Shown here piece by piece: positions 9,344 to 24,300 of a stretch of DNA of 64,000 bases; the stretch's first letter is position 1; the number at the start of each line of letters is the position of its first letter. The notes under the pieces are model-generated. The model ran no database searches. It was not told the origin of the DNA and worked only from the letters and a program-made list of their open reading frames with translations. The translations under genes and the position numbers were made by a program. The DNA is from Acanthopleura granulata (lineage: Eukaryota > Mollusca > Polyplacophora > Chitonida > Chitonidae), in assembly GCA_016165875.1 (NCBI GenBank), contig JABBOT010000013.1:10799478-10863477 (forward strand), given 5' to 3'.

Positions 9344-12300
9344 GTATCTTTAAAGCCTTTTCGTATCTTTTTACATGAATTTTAGTTATTCAGACTTCCG
9401 AGATTTTAGACAAAATTGTAAAGGGCTGTGAATATGAGAGTAAAAGTTGCTAACGGTTTGGATGGGTGAAGTATTCTGTAGATAAACACCCACCCCCAAC
9501 CCCTGTTTTGACTGTAAGTTGCGTTGTTAGGTAACTAGGCGAGGTGCTGAACAACATTGTCTCATGTTTCTTTTTCGCTGTGAATGTGCTATAAAACTAT
9601 TAACAGCAATCGAAGGCAGTGGTCAGGATGAAGGTGATATCACGTGGTAGGGTGACGTCAGTTTATTGAAAAATGTCTCAATGAACAACGGCAAAGTGGG
9701 TCAGCGACGAACAATAGCTCAACCTATTCTTTACAAATCCCCAATCGAGTAAATCCCACCATGATGTAAGGTGACGGGTGAAACTAGCCTGTGTACATGT
9801 ACGTAATTGGCTGATACGTTAATATGGTCAATCTCTTTGTACAGTAATTTTGTAGACATACACCCTCCTTTAGTTTTTGTTAAGTATTTACAGCATTCCT
9901 CCTTGAGTAGGCGTTTTATTGGTTTAAAATACAACTTCGGTCATTCGGTTTTTCACATGCCTCTTCTAAGCCGCCTTATCATTCAGGCGAACGAAGATTC
10001 GGACAACTTCTCTGAAACAGAGCTTGTGATTCGGGAGGATTTCGATGATGGCCACCCTGTGGTCACGAACTATATCGTCAATGAACCAGTCAAGAGGGAT
10101 AAATCCGCGACGCAACACAAAGGTCATGCGTCGCATGTTGGCAAGAAAGAGAATCATCAACCAACCCAAACGAAGCAAAACCCCTGTGGCATAGAGGTCT
10201 CCTTCTCGGATTTGAACAACGTCGCAGTTATGGATCCAGCATCCAGCAGCATGCAACAAATCCCGCCGCTGAACGCTGACCGGAAATCAGATAACGCGTC
10301 ATCTAAGCCTACTTCAGGTGTAAATTTTTCCCCTGAAGCGCGACCTCTACTCAAAGGGGCTCTGAAGAAAGCCACTTTCAAGCTTGACGACGAAGATCGC
10401 GGAGAGAGCATGGAGAGCTACGTGGACAGTGGCGACAGCGTCGTGGAGGATTCCAACAACAACGCTGACGCCACGGAACCGGAAGTAGATTCCTCTTCTA
10501 GCAGTCCACGCAGGGACAGTTACGGTGAGTCCATTTTCTGCACTGGTGTCTCAACGGAGGAATAAATAAATAGTGTTTCCAAGTTCACGTTTTTTTTTTC
10601 TCGTGAAAATCAGGAAGAGAGGTTAATTAAACGCACCCTTAAATAGATTTTCTTCTGAAAAAAAATGCATTCACGTTTCTCCAACCCGATCGTATAAAAA
10701 GAAAATGGCCATCGGTGGGTTCTTAACATATTGAAGTTTCAGGGGCTAATATTGTAGGCCTGTAATACTCTATAGACGTGACACTTTTCCTAAGAAAGCC
10801 AACCTTTAAAACATTACATACCATCCAATGACATTGGGTCGGATTTCACCGATTACGTGTGATCAATTTACAACCATCACACTGTCATTCCTACTCGGGT
10901 TTTACTCTCCGTGCAGTAATCTTTCATATTCTGGTCCTCCCTGGTGGACTAAGGCCTGTTCCCAGTGCTTTGTTTTTATGTTATTGTTTGCTAAATGTGA
11001 TGGCGACACAGCATATTGAGTAATTCTAGGCCATGTAGTGACGTCCAGTGTATTGCATTTAACATCACTGCAACTAATTCTGCTTAAGCCACGGTGTTAG
11101 CTAAAATGACAAAAGAGCTAGATTTGATTGGATACCTGTGACCATTTGCCAACTATCACATTGTCGTCGCGAACCTGGTTTTACTCTCTATGCTGTAGTC
11201 TTTGATATATTCATTGGATCATGTACCACAAAAGTTTTTATCAAATGGATTTTGATATGATTCTCCGCGAGTGTATCTCCCGTAGAATCAAGTGGGTATT
11301 ATATCAACCAATAGGTCAAGGCCAAATTCCACAAAATTCCACGTCTAGAAAAGTTATTCCGGGACACTACGAAAGAGGATTTGACGCAGTCAGTTGGACA
11401 AAGTACTAGCTGAGTGGCGACTCGACATATCTGACTCAATAATATATGAAGCCAGAAATTTTTGGATAGGAACATTCCAAGTTGCATGCTTAATCATTAG
11501 GTACGGAGTATGACTTAACTTTATACCCTACAAAAAAAAAAACAATCTTTAAAGAAAAACCCCGCCAAACCAATTTCAAAAAGAACGTTCAACACAAACC
11601 ACCAATGAACGAAGATTAAAGTAACGTGTATATACAGTACCAGTAAACCCTCAGAAAGATCTTCCGTGAAATCCGTTACATGAGTGATGACAGATTCCCC
11701 TTCCGTTAGTCTAACGGATTAATCCGTTCCTGGTAACGAATAAATTCGTAATCAGGAACTGATTAGTCCATTAGATCAACGGAAAGGCAATCCGTCATTC
11801 CTCAAATGGCGGATTTAACGGAAGATCTTTCTAAGGGTTTACCCCGTTACTTTATTTACACGTTACTTTAATCTTAGTTCATTGGTGGTTTGTACTGAAC
11901 GTTCTTTTTGAAATTGGTCTGGCGGTTATTGGATGTTCATTGGTATACGAATGTATGCCACGGCGTCCAGATGTCTCTTGTGTAGAAAGAAAAGTTGCTC
12001 GTGATCCTCAAGAGATGAATGTAGTGGAATTTTACGGCAGCAGGCTAAACAGTGACAGCGGGAATGCTAAACAGTGACAGTGGGAATGTTAAACAGTGAC
12101 AGTGGGAATACGACGAGGTTTTCGTCATGTTGTAACCCCACAAGCCCAAAAACCTGAGGTGTGACAAGCAGGCGAATCGTAACTTTATCTGTCTTACTGT
12201 CTAAAAGTGGACATAAGACGACTCTGGAAAATTACCAAGTCACGGAATTGTGCTGGAGAATCTGAGCAAACATCAATCAAACCTCCGCCTGGCAATATAT

Positions 12301-15300
12301 CAATGTATTCTCTTCGCGTGGGTTGACTTTTAATGTGAAATCTACACGCCGCTAAAGCAAGATTATACCACTGACTTGCAAACTTACAGCCAACAAGACG
12401 ATATAATTAGGATATGAACACCGAATAACTCTCAGTTGTATAGAGCGTTTTTTTTCCCTCTTCAGTGGCGGTCATGGCCAGTTGAACCGCAGTCGGAATA
12501 GTATTGTGGTCAGGTCTCATCGGTTTGAGATGCTTGTTTTGTCGTGTAGGGTTCCATGAAACCCCAAACCGGACCGAAATTTCACCAGTCAACTGAATAA
12601 ACAATACAGACAAGATGGGTGATTCGTAATCCAGTCACATTTTATGTATTATTTTTTTTAGTATTTCCTCATTCATTTAGCCAGGCTTTGCTACTTATTT
12701 CTTCATACGGCCACTGTGTATAAGCTAAAGGAAACCCCAAAATCTGAACACGCGACCTCATAAATCAGTTGACTGCTTCTTATCGCGTAGTCAAAATCTT
12801 ATGCATCTGACCCAGCGAGACTCTCAGTTTGTTTAACAAAATCATGTCTATTTGCATATACGACAGTATTGCTGGTTTGATACGTACGTACTAGGCATCG
12901 CGGTGGAAAATAATGAATGTACCGACATTCACGTTTTCGAAAATGGAGTGTCGCCTTTGATGGGCCAAGGGTCTAACTGGTGAAAAGACCAACTACGGGA
13001 CTGAAACTCTGGTTCACACACACGAACAGGTTGGCACATTCGTTTGCAAACACGAACGATCCAAAAATGTCCATAATATTACGGATGGACCGGCATTTTC
13101 GTTTGCAAACAAACACAGACGGGCTGGCACTTTCGCTTGCAAATATTGACGTAAGGACAGTTTCGTTGACGAGTCCACCCAGATAGAAACTTTATTCCCG
13201 TGACAAATACACTCAGAAAATACGGAGGGTCCGGCACTTTCCTTGCCAAATACGAAGACAGCAGCGTTCTCGTTGTTTCAAAACAACGATACGTAAAATA
13301 TGACTTGGATATTACATGGCCAGATAAAGTATTAAGCGCTGGTAAGAGCATTTGATTAGAAGAATATCCGATGTTACACGGTGGCATGTTGATACCATAA
13401 TGAATCATGTGTTAGTAAGAACTTGGGAATAGTAGAATATCCTATATTACATGGTGACATGTTGATATGATAAAGCATCAAGTGTTAGTAAGAACATAGG
13501 ATTAGTAGAATATCCGATATTCCACGGTGGCATGTTGTTATAGTACATAGGGTAGTCGGTATCATGAGTTAGTCAGAGCTGGAGATAAATAGGATATCAG
13601 GTATTTCACGGCTAGATGTTGTTATGATAAAGCATCATGCGTCAGTCAGATGTAGGGATTGGTACAATATCAGGCATTACACGGCTAGATGTTTTTATGA
13701 TAGACTAATATAAGATGTTATTCAGCGAGGTGTTGTGATGAAGTATCATATGTTAGGCAGAAATGGCGTTTATCAGATATTACACGGCTACACGTTGTTG
13801 TGATGAAGTACCAAGGATTAGTCAGACCTGAGGGTCAGTAGAGTATCAGATATTACACGGCTACACGTTGTTGTGATGAAGTCTTATAGATTAGTCAGAC
13901 CTGAGGATCAGTAGAGTATCAGATATTACATGACTAGGCATTGTTGTGATGAAGTATCATAGATTAGTCAGACCTGAGGATCAGTAAGGTATCAGATATT
14001 ACACGCTACACGTTGTTGTGATGAAGTATTATAGATTAGTCAGACCTGAGGGTCAGTAGAGTATCAGATATTACACGGCTGGACATTGTTGTGATGAAGT
14101 ATCGTAGATTAGTCAGACCTGAGGGTTAGTAGAGTATCAGATGTTACACGGCTACACGTTGTTGTGATGGAGTATCAAGGATTAGTCAGACCTGAGGGTC
14201 AGTAGAGTATCAGATATTACACGGCTGGACATTGGTGTGATGAAGTATCGTAGATTAGTCAGACCTGAGGGTCAGTAGAGTATCAGATGCTACACGGCTA
14301 GACGTTGTTGTGATGGAGTATCAAGGATTAGTCAGACCTGGGGATCAGTAAGGTATCTGATATTACACGGCTACACGTTGTTGTGATGAAGTATCGTAGA
14401 TTAGTCAGACCTGAGGATCAGTAAGGTATCAGATATTGCACGGCTAGACGTTGTTGTGATGAAGTATTATAGATTATGTCACACCTGAGGGTCAGTAGAG
14501 TATCAGATATTACACGGCTAGACGTTGTTATTACAAATCACCTTGTGATATTTTTCAGCGATGATTCAGTTGTGATTAAGTTCCATGCGTTAGTCAGAAC
14601 TGAGAATTAGAAGATTATTATTAGCCATATTTAGGGAGTGGTACAACATCAGGCATCACACTGTTAGATCTTGTAGGGATAAATCAGCGTGTGATATTAT
14701 TCAGAGAGATGTTGTGATAAAGTATCATGCGTTGGTCAGCACCAAAGCGCGTGCCAGAGGTGAAGTCCATCTCTTGAAAAACTTGGATTGAGGTGAATTT
14801 TCCGTTCAAGCGAGCTCTTGAATGTGCAATTATCATCAGCTGTGCCAAATCGATAAATCTCTAGCAAGATTTCAATAGTACTACTAAATAATGTGGATTT
14901 TACATCCTTGAGGCGTCATTGTCAATAAGATGAACGTCAGGGGTCGATGGCTGAGTGCAAATTCATAACCGGTAAGTTTTCTGGAAGGGTACGAACGAAC
15001 TTTCCGTGTGACTGAACACCGAGGCTAAAATGTTCAGCGTCAATGAACGTCAATGAACAAAACCCGCACCTGGGTCAACAGACGAAAAAGGGGACTAAGA
15101 CCACGTGTAAGGTTGATTGTATTATATTAAAGCTGAATTTAGATCTAGCTGATATATAAGTAGCTAGTGGCAAGCTGGTTCAGAGCCAACTGACACTGTT
15201 TACGAGTTCCTCTCCCCTTCCTGTCTAAGGGGGCAGGGAGAGCGGGGAGAGGCGCAGAACTGCTTGATGGAGCTTGATCTATGAATTTTTTCTTAGACCG

Positions 15301-18300
15301 GAATACGGATGTCTTTTCTGGTAGACATATTACACCCCTAGGCCCTTGTACCCTCAGACATCTTCCATAGTTGTCGTGCATGTTACCTCTCCAAAAAGAC
15401 AAAGGTAGTAAGGCGGCAGTAAGTTATCCTATTTATTTGGGCCAGTATTTATTTCTACCAATCATTGTAAAGTCGTTAGGAATGTTATTGTTTTGATCAT
15501 TAAAGAGGTCATGCGCTCAAAAGATTTTCTGAACACGGCTGGAAACATTAAGATACGAGTACAGCGCACATTGTGTTCTGGGTCACACAACTTTCTTCGT
15601 CAAGACTTGAAAAGGTCCAAAACGGAGTCAAAGTGAACAAAATGAACATTGGGTCGTTTTCATTTCTCTGCAACATCTTTAACGATACCAAAATTGATAC
15701 CTAATTATGAACACAAGCACACTCTTATGTTATATGTTTTGAAATTGTAAAAACATGAAATAAGAGGAAAAATCATTTTTGGGCCGATTTATCATGAACC
15801 AGCTATAGATCACATACTAGTACCTGCCTTACCTACTTTTCCCTATGCTTACCCTTTCCTCTCGTGACAATTTCCCAACAGACAATATGTCCATCTAGAT
15901 GTGTTCTCTAACCGACACTTTCCCAACCAGACATGTCACCACCGGCCATATTTCTCACTAGCCCCATTCCTTAGCAGACATTTCCTATCTAAACTTCTCC
16001 CACTCCACGCTTCCCACACCTGTATTTCCCACTAGCGGAAATCCCTGTCCAACAACTTCCCCACATTGCTTTTCCAGCGTGTAGGCTGTGCGTGTGTGTG
16101 TGGTTTTCTCAGCCCTTGACCACTGTGGTGTATAAAAAAGCGGCGTTTAACTCAATTCAGACAAACCAGCCCCCGAGGTTTGGATGCTGATTTCTCTATC
16201 TTCCGGAAGTACAAACGATTTATATTTCTTTCTTTCTTTCTTTGTCTCACCAGTGCGCATGATCAGCAAAGATTCCGACAGTGTTTTCTTGGCAGAGGAT
16301 GACTATTGCACCCAGCACACGGGTAAACGTTCGGCTTGTACAATAGACACTCCACTAAGGTGAGTTGGTCTAGGACTTGAGTGACTGATGGTCACTCAGA
16401 AAATTATTAGAGTAAAGCAACGTTGACAGAATTTATGAAGAGCTTAATTTTGTATATCTACCCGGTTTGATTGGGGTTATATTTCACGCAAGTCTTGAGA
16501 AACTTTCGCCTTTCAGATTGCAATCAGGTGTGTAATGGGCATGAGGGGAGGAAACCAGACAGAGCAAGTTCCAGATTGACTTACAGCGCTGTCGGCGCAA
16601 ATCTATCACAAAGCATGCTGGATAAGAGGAGACAACCTCACTTATCAAGCTGAATTTTATGACACAAAAATTTACTAGTCAGTCGGGATACCGACGGGTA
16701 AACGCATTGGTCAATCTGGATGCCAACAGGCATCCTCATTGATCAACCTGGATACGAACTCATATCTTCATTTTTCAAGCTGGATGCGAAGAAACAAACA
16801 CATTGGTCGAACTAGATACGAAGATACATCTTCATTGGTTGATCAGCCTTAGTATGAACACACATCTTCATCGGTCGAGCTTGATACGAACAGACATCTT
16901 CATCGGTCGAGCTTGATACGAACAGACAGCTTCATTTGTTAACATGGATATGAACAGGCAACCTCATTGATCCAGCTGGATAGGAAGACACGTTTTTATG
17001 GATTGGACAAGTTGGACAAGAGCAGGCAACCTCGTTATTCAACCTGGATACGAACAGGCAACCTCGTTATTCAACCTGGATACGAACAGGCAACCTCATT
17101 TGTCAACCTGGATGCGAACAGGCAAACTCATTGATAAACCTAAAACTCATCTTCATTGATCAAACTGATTGCGAATAAACAACCTCATTGCTGGATACGA
17201 AAACGAAGGATATCATCTTCAGTGGGAATGTGATCAAATCCAGCATTTATTTTAGTTGAGCCATTAACACCAATAGGGGAGTTTCGGCTTAGAACTTTTT
17301 TATGGCTAAAGGTATGAAATGTGCTACTGTAACACGTGACTTGACAAAAATGTTAGGCAACGTTTTCTGATTATATTTACTATAACATGAGTGTGTAAAA
17401 CAGTGTCACAAAAAATTATTCATACTAGACGAACTATGGTGAAATTGAGAAGCTGAAGGTTTGTGAACTTAAGAAGTTACTGAAGAAAAGAATCGTCATT
17501 TGTACCTCCTGAACACGATGAGATGGGTGATCAGTGAAATAAAATCAACAAACGTTACCTAACATTTTTGACACATGATATACCTTTTTACCTTTAGCGG
17601 TAAAAGAGTTCGAACTCGGAACTCCCCTACTGACACAACTAATATTGACTATTAGCTGTGAAAATCTCAAATATAGCTCTCGCATTTTTGGCTGCGACTG
17701 CTTTACCGGTTGACTGAGCTGACTACTGGTCTGAACTGTGATTAGGATATTTCGCTAAGTATTAGGAGCTTTGTGAGGTAGATAGCGAAAGTCAGTGCTT
17801 AACTCTGGCCATTCCGGTTTTCTCTACCAATAAAACGTACCCCTGTCGAATAAAAAAGTAGGGTTAAGCGTTAAGTAACAGCCATAAATAAAATAATGAG
17901 TTAACATCCGTTTCAACCGAAAAATAAAACAGACATAAAAATGAATTGACCAAGAATGGTTTGCCCGAAAACTCAGATGTTAAGCTTAAAGTTCTAAAAC
18001 ATATATCTAGGCTTTCTCTCCGGGTCAAATGCAAAACTGTTGTCTCTGAGCCGCGTTTTAATTGCAAGCTTAGCTTAGCTCGGGGTTTTATTCTATGCGT
18101 GTAATTACTTAAAAGAACAGACCACATTTTTAGAAAGTACGTATCATCTGAAAGATAAGTTAGTGCTGATTCCAAACATGATTTGCGTTATTTTCTGGGG
18201 TTGTTTTATAGTGATTAAAATGGAAATAAAGAGTGACGTCACACATTCTTTTTTGTCGCTAAACATGTTAACTGTTATGATTCCACATTAAATACAGATA

Positions 18301-21300
18301 CAGATGTTGTTCTGCATATATATTCACTTAGAACGTAGACATACAACAATCAATCAGAGGATGTTTCGCAGCTAAAAAGAATCTGTGACGTCATTGGGCT
18401 TCAGTATGGTCAAAAGAGTCCATCGTGGCACCCAGTCTTTATTTTCGTTTTAATCACCGTGAAAATGCCAAACAAAAGATGAAGACCATATTTGGAATCA
18501 GCACGAAATTGCCTTTCAGAGAAGGTGTTTACTTTTTAAAGGTGTGGTCTGTTCTTGTAAGTAGTGGCAACTTATACACTCCATACAACATGACCCTGGT
18601 GGAATAAGGTAAAAAGAACTGCAACGATATTCATAGTATTTATTAGGCATCACAAAGCGTCTAAATCTGCGTATAATTCAGGTCTTGCAATTACTGACCC
18701 GGAACGCCCGTTTAGGTTGACGGCTGGTACACGAATGTCGGTTTCGACATTTAGTAAACAATAACATGAATTTCGACGAGGAATTTCATCAATGAAACAA
18801 GTTGCTAGAGGTTTTGAATACTCGTTTCATACTTATCAGCAAAGGTGTCAGTGACTAGCTCTGTGACATTCTCGTCTAATGAGGTCAAAACGGGAATGGT
18901 CGTAGTGGATATTAATAGCGCTGCGTACCAATCGAGGGAGGGGGTATAGCTAGTTGAGGAGGGGGTGGGGGGTACAGTACAAATTGGGGACATTCTACAA
19001 GTCTTCGGAGGAGGTAACTAGTTCTGGAGGTATTAAACCTCAAAGCGCAACCGAGATACATATTTGATGAACAATTACGATATTTCACCTATATATAGGT
19101 GAAATAACGCGGTACGGTATTTGGAGCTTACATGTGTACAAGTAGTTTCATCTCCGTGTTAAATCGAGGCCTCGAAGGAGACATTCATGTACTAGGCGTC
19201 AAAGAAAATGGGCGTTCCGGACGGAGTCAATAATCGCAAGTTTCCAAAACACAAACCACGGATGAAGTATATTAAGTAAAAATTTAGGACGATTTCATGC
19301 AAAGAGACAGCATCCGGCAGTTTTCAATGATGATAAACGCACGGAATTTTAAGTCATAAAAATTAATAAAATTAGTACTTACATCGTGCGGCATGCTAGT
19401 TAATCTTTAATCAAATACATATCTTAGATGCGCTTTTATGCAGGCGTATCCTCTCCTGATCAAGCTAACCCACCCCTAGACCTGTAGAATGTCTCCAATT
19501 TGCACTGTATCCCCCTCCCCTCTCCTGAACTAACTATATCGCCTCCCTAGACTAGTACACAGCACTGTTAATATTTACTACGCCCCTCTTCTTTTCAACC
19601 TCATTTGACGGGAATGTTACGCGACCAAACCTTGTTACTGAGACCTTTGCTGATAAATATGAAAAGAGTATCGGTATTCAAAATCTCTGGCAACAAAAAC
19701 TTCATTTTTGAAATTTTTCACTTGGGTCTGATAAGTTATATACTTCTTAACTGTTGAACGCCATCAGCCGTATGCATTGCTTTGATGATGTTATTGTTTG
19801 TTTAATGCGATGGCAACCTAGCATTTTGAAGGGCAGTAGAACAGTCACGTCTAATAAATTAGTATTCACTTCACTGTACCATACTATCTTATTTTGCTTA
19901 AGCCGTAGTGCTAGGGGGTGTAAGTTGTTACTTCTTAAACACTTACATGGATAGTTAGAATAAAACCCTAACAGAGGTATATGGTATATGCTGTGCTCCA
20001 GTGTCCTGAAGCCTGTAATCACCCCTGTCCTCATGGTTAAATGTCCTGATCTGATATTTGGACACCCTGGTGCTGGCAATCCTCGTCCTGATCCCTGTCA
20101 TCTCAGTCTTTGTTTTTTTATGATTAGTCACCCCACGCGTCCTTTCCCGACCTGATGCTCAAAAACAGCCCCCCACTCGTACTGGATGTAACCCCTCCGC
20201 CCCACTCCGGTTCTGACCTTTGCACTTTTACTTGCACGTCAATCATCTAAATATTTCTGTCATTGTCCCCTCCTTCCGACGTGTACGCAGCCGTTCCTCC
20301 TCCTCCCCACTCTCCTCGGGATGGCTGTGACCCCCACCCGACGTGATGCTTATACCTCTAGTCGCACCTAAGTTACTATACATCAGTGTATAGGTATATG
20401 TTCCTCCTCCCTCCATCGTAAATCTCAGTCGTCGTTCTTCCTTTTGCCCTAATTTCTGAAGAATGTCATCAGACCAGAACATTTTAAATGCCTATGTTGT
20501 CTGTGACTTATAGAGACAGGTTATAAAGGTATGGCTATATTTAGCTGTGAGAATTGTGATATTGCGGATAGGCAACCTACATTTGAACGCAAGTAGGTGT
20601 CATTGTAAAGTGCTTGGTTGTGTATTTAGAGAACCTTACTAAAACTACAGATGATAATAATCGATAATATTGTAAGATAAACACAATCAAAGCTCCCTCC
20701 ACAATCTAAACCTTGTTTCGTCTTGAATTATAAGTGGTATTAGCACTGTAGCACAGATATGTAGCACAGTGTTATTCAGACGTAATTATACTTATATTGT
20801 TGTCACATTATTTACGAAGAAAAATCTTATTTCTGTTGTTGAAAAAAATGCCCTGTCTTGGCATGTAACGTTAGAGAGTTACCTGTAACAAGCTTTCAGC
20901 TTGCAGTGCCACTCTGGTCAGAATACAAAATACGTAGAAATATTAAAGTTATATGAAAGAAATGCTACGGAACAAACCTAACGTCATGGCTCAAACCACA
21001 ATTTTAACATTTTTAACCCATATAACTCAGGATTCCTTTAAAAACAAAATCTTCGGCTGTGTCCGTAACGTTTTCCTGATGTGACGTGATACTATTCTTT
21101 ACATGGCGTCGAATCATTCAAATGTGACGTCGAGTGCGGCAATTATTCACAGATGACGTCAAGATTGTTTGAAAGGGCAGCGTCATTTCTGGATATACGC
21201 CAGCCATAAATGACGTCATCTGTTCGTGCATGACGTCACACCAGGCAAAGTGAATAGGACAGAATAAATTTGTTTCCGTATTGTCTGACGAAACGGACAA

Positions 21301-24300
21301 TATCTGTTTTAATACAGTGCAATGTTTTTGCAATTTAGGAAAGCTCAATCTTTCAAGCTCAATATTTCATCTCGTGTTTCATAGGTGTTTTCACACCAGA
21401 GTAGTTCTTTAAACTGCAAGCGGGAGGTCTCCGTGGCTCAGTCGGTTAGCGCTGTCGGAGCACAATAACCCGAAGCCTCCCACCAATGCGCTCGGTGTGA
21501 GTTCAAGACCAGCTCATGCTGGCTTCCTCTCCGCCCATACGTGGGAAGGTCTACCATTAACCTGCGGATGGTCGTGGGTTTTCCCGGGCTCTGCCCTGTT
21601 TCCTCCCACCATAATGCTGGCCGCCGTCGTATAAGTGAAATATTCTTGAGTGCGGCGTAAAACACCAATCAAATAAATAAATAAATAAATAAATAAATTA
21701 AACTGCAATCATACTAAGAGATAAATTGTGTATAAGACAAGTGACATAAATAAATGCATAAAGAAATGGCTCCAGCATGAGTGTGTGGATGACACATATA
21801 ATTGGTTTCAGCTTCTCTGTGGTTAACAGTTAGCCAAGTAATCAGGAAACCATGAACTCAAACGATATATCATGAATCCAAATTGTCTTCTCCAGGAATG
21901 GGTTGTTCGTCATCCTCAGTGGTATCTATGGTATGATTCTTGTGGTCCTTGGCGGGGTGCTACCAATCGCGGAGGTCTTTGAAGGTCCGGAAAACACATA
22001 CTATATTGAGGTGAGATTGTATTTTTTTTCAAAATATATCCTTTTTAAAAAGCTTTAGTTCCCGCTCTAAAATATGAATAGAAAGTATGTAAATACATGA
22101 AATAAAACAGGTAAACAAATGAAGCAAGTGATGGGAACAATTGCAAATCATGCACATTAAACTGACAAATGGGGATAGAAAGAAGATAGTGTCAAAATGT
22201 ATGTTAAGTATTCAGACGCCAGAATTTTGGGTAATACCATTTGTTTTGAATCTCAAACCAGTATTAGATTTTCATTCATTTCCCATTGTTTATACAATCA
22301 ACTATAATTAAGATTGTTTTGTGACTCTGAAGTCCCTGAAGATAAAAGGCTACAGAATATTAACTGATTAACTCTGTGTATACTTCAGGGTTATTACCTG
22401 TTCCTGTACGTCGTCAGCATAGCCTTCATGGGCTACGTCTACTTGTACCTACTGAGGCGCAAACAGCCGTCCAGTTCCTCGTGGATTCCCGGATGGTTGC
22501 TTACCTCGGCGTCACAGGCGTCGGCGGCAGCGTTGCCGTCACCAGCCAGACATCGCCGACGCCGAATCTCTGTGGACATCCGCAAAAATAAGCAGACCGG
22601 GAGCTTCTACCTGCGTCTTGGTGCAGTCGGTAAGTGGATTGACATACACGAAGAATTTATGGTTATAAAGTTAGTCGCTTAATTCAAATCAATGTGTAAA
22701 GGAGGAGGTTTGATAAGGCGAGAAATCTGGCCCTGATGGATACGATAAAATGTTCATGAAAAAAATTTCCTACGTTAGTTTTTCGTTTAATTTCAATATA
22801 TATAATATTTAATGTATGTGATTTTGTAAAAAAGTATAGTTTTGAAGTCAGCGAAAATGTTGTCGACAACTAAGAGTGCCCCATTGTGTCAATTCAGTCA
22901 AATTTGAGCAGTTTGGAGCCTATTTAAGCTCTGATTTAGGCATGAGGGAAGTGGACCTCCATAATCAAACTTGTACAGTGCTTTTCAATGGGTTTGAACT
23001 TTGCGCAAAATATCATTTTGGGGCACCACTTTCTACGTGGCTGAAACAATGACTTTGCCTCTTGATTTACATGACCTTTCTTTTGCCTTGACGTGTACGG
23101 AACAAATGTCGCTGTAATTATTTGCTGAGTTTAGTGCAGCGATTAGCGAATCAAGATTTGAACCAGAGGATATTGGGTTCGATCCCGTGTTGTCATTTCC
23201 GTGCAATTGTGTTCTGTTTTAAATGCATAATTTTGTAATAATATTACATAATTAAACATTTCAAGAAGAAAACAGTTGAGGAAATTACCCATCGCTCTTA
23301 TATGTACTACATAATTTCATCTATAGGTAGCTTGGTCCACCTGTTCTTGCTGTGCGGAATGTGTGACCGCCGTTATAATTAAGATTGGAGTTGTTGCGAT
23401 GCAAATATATGCTATCGTTTGAAACTATATGTTGCGGTTCTTGTTGTTTGAAAATTAGCCTGTACCTTAGGAAACAGCCTTTGTGTACAGTGGTTCATGT
23501 TAAATGTGTATCGTGCGGCAAGCATAAGAAAAAGGGCTGACCAGGATGCATTCACATTCACATTCTGTAACATTGGTGTCTCACTCAGTTCGATATTTTA
23601 AAGAAACGTGAAGGTAAAAAATTAAGGGTGGATTGCATCCTTTGAACAGGGGAAGAAACACCTTGTAACAGATTGTAACGTGTTCTAAGAAGAGTATAAA
23701 ATCCATGAAACTGACCGTTGGGAACCAAACAAGTCTATATGTGGCCGTCTGTTCGGATAACCTGAATGCCGAGGACTCATCCGTTTGCGGTTAGGGCTTA
23801 ACTGATGATTGACAGCCGTAACAGACAAACTAATTGATTTCTGTCTGCAAAGAGCAGTGCTGGTCATAGGCACTTTCAGCACCTTATCATACCTCACCCT
23901 TTATGTGTGGAATGGTACTGAATATGATGTTGGCGATGTTTCTGATGACAATAGTGATGATGTTGATGACGATGGTGCTGATGATGATATTGGTGATTAC
24001 TAAAAGCAATTTCAGTGGAAGGAAGATACCAGTGTTCGTCTGGTGGTGACCGGTGCAAGCTAACGGCTGTAAAAGTAAATTCTTTACTCGGGATTATATG
24101 TCCATTTTAGTTGACGGCTGGTATACGCATATCTGTTTCGCCACCTAGGTTTGTGCAACTTAATACAGATTACTGTTCATGCCATGTAGTGAATGGCGAT
24201 CACCCAATCAACTAGTCAGTCAGTCAATCAACCAATCACTGAATCAATCAGTAACTTGAGGCTATTTTCCTTCCCGCTTAGGTTTCGGTATCGGCAGTAT

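Noticed and set aside
9807..9986. In-frame ATG at 9807 extending otopetrin exon 2 upstream by 60 codons
   Set aside because: A good acceptor (TTATCATTCAG) at 9986 and a phase-matched ATG exon at 9281-9343 explain the exon better. The extra 60 residues look like translated intron.
13740..14540. CRISPR-like regular repeats
   Set aside because: The units are contiguous and similar throughout, without distinct spacers, and the window is clearly animal DNA. It is a minisatellite.
23809..24003. Small Asp-rich protein
   Set aside because: The acidic part is an imperfect GAT triplet repeat inside an otopetrin intron.
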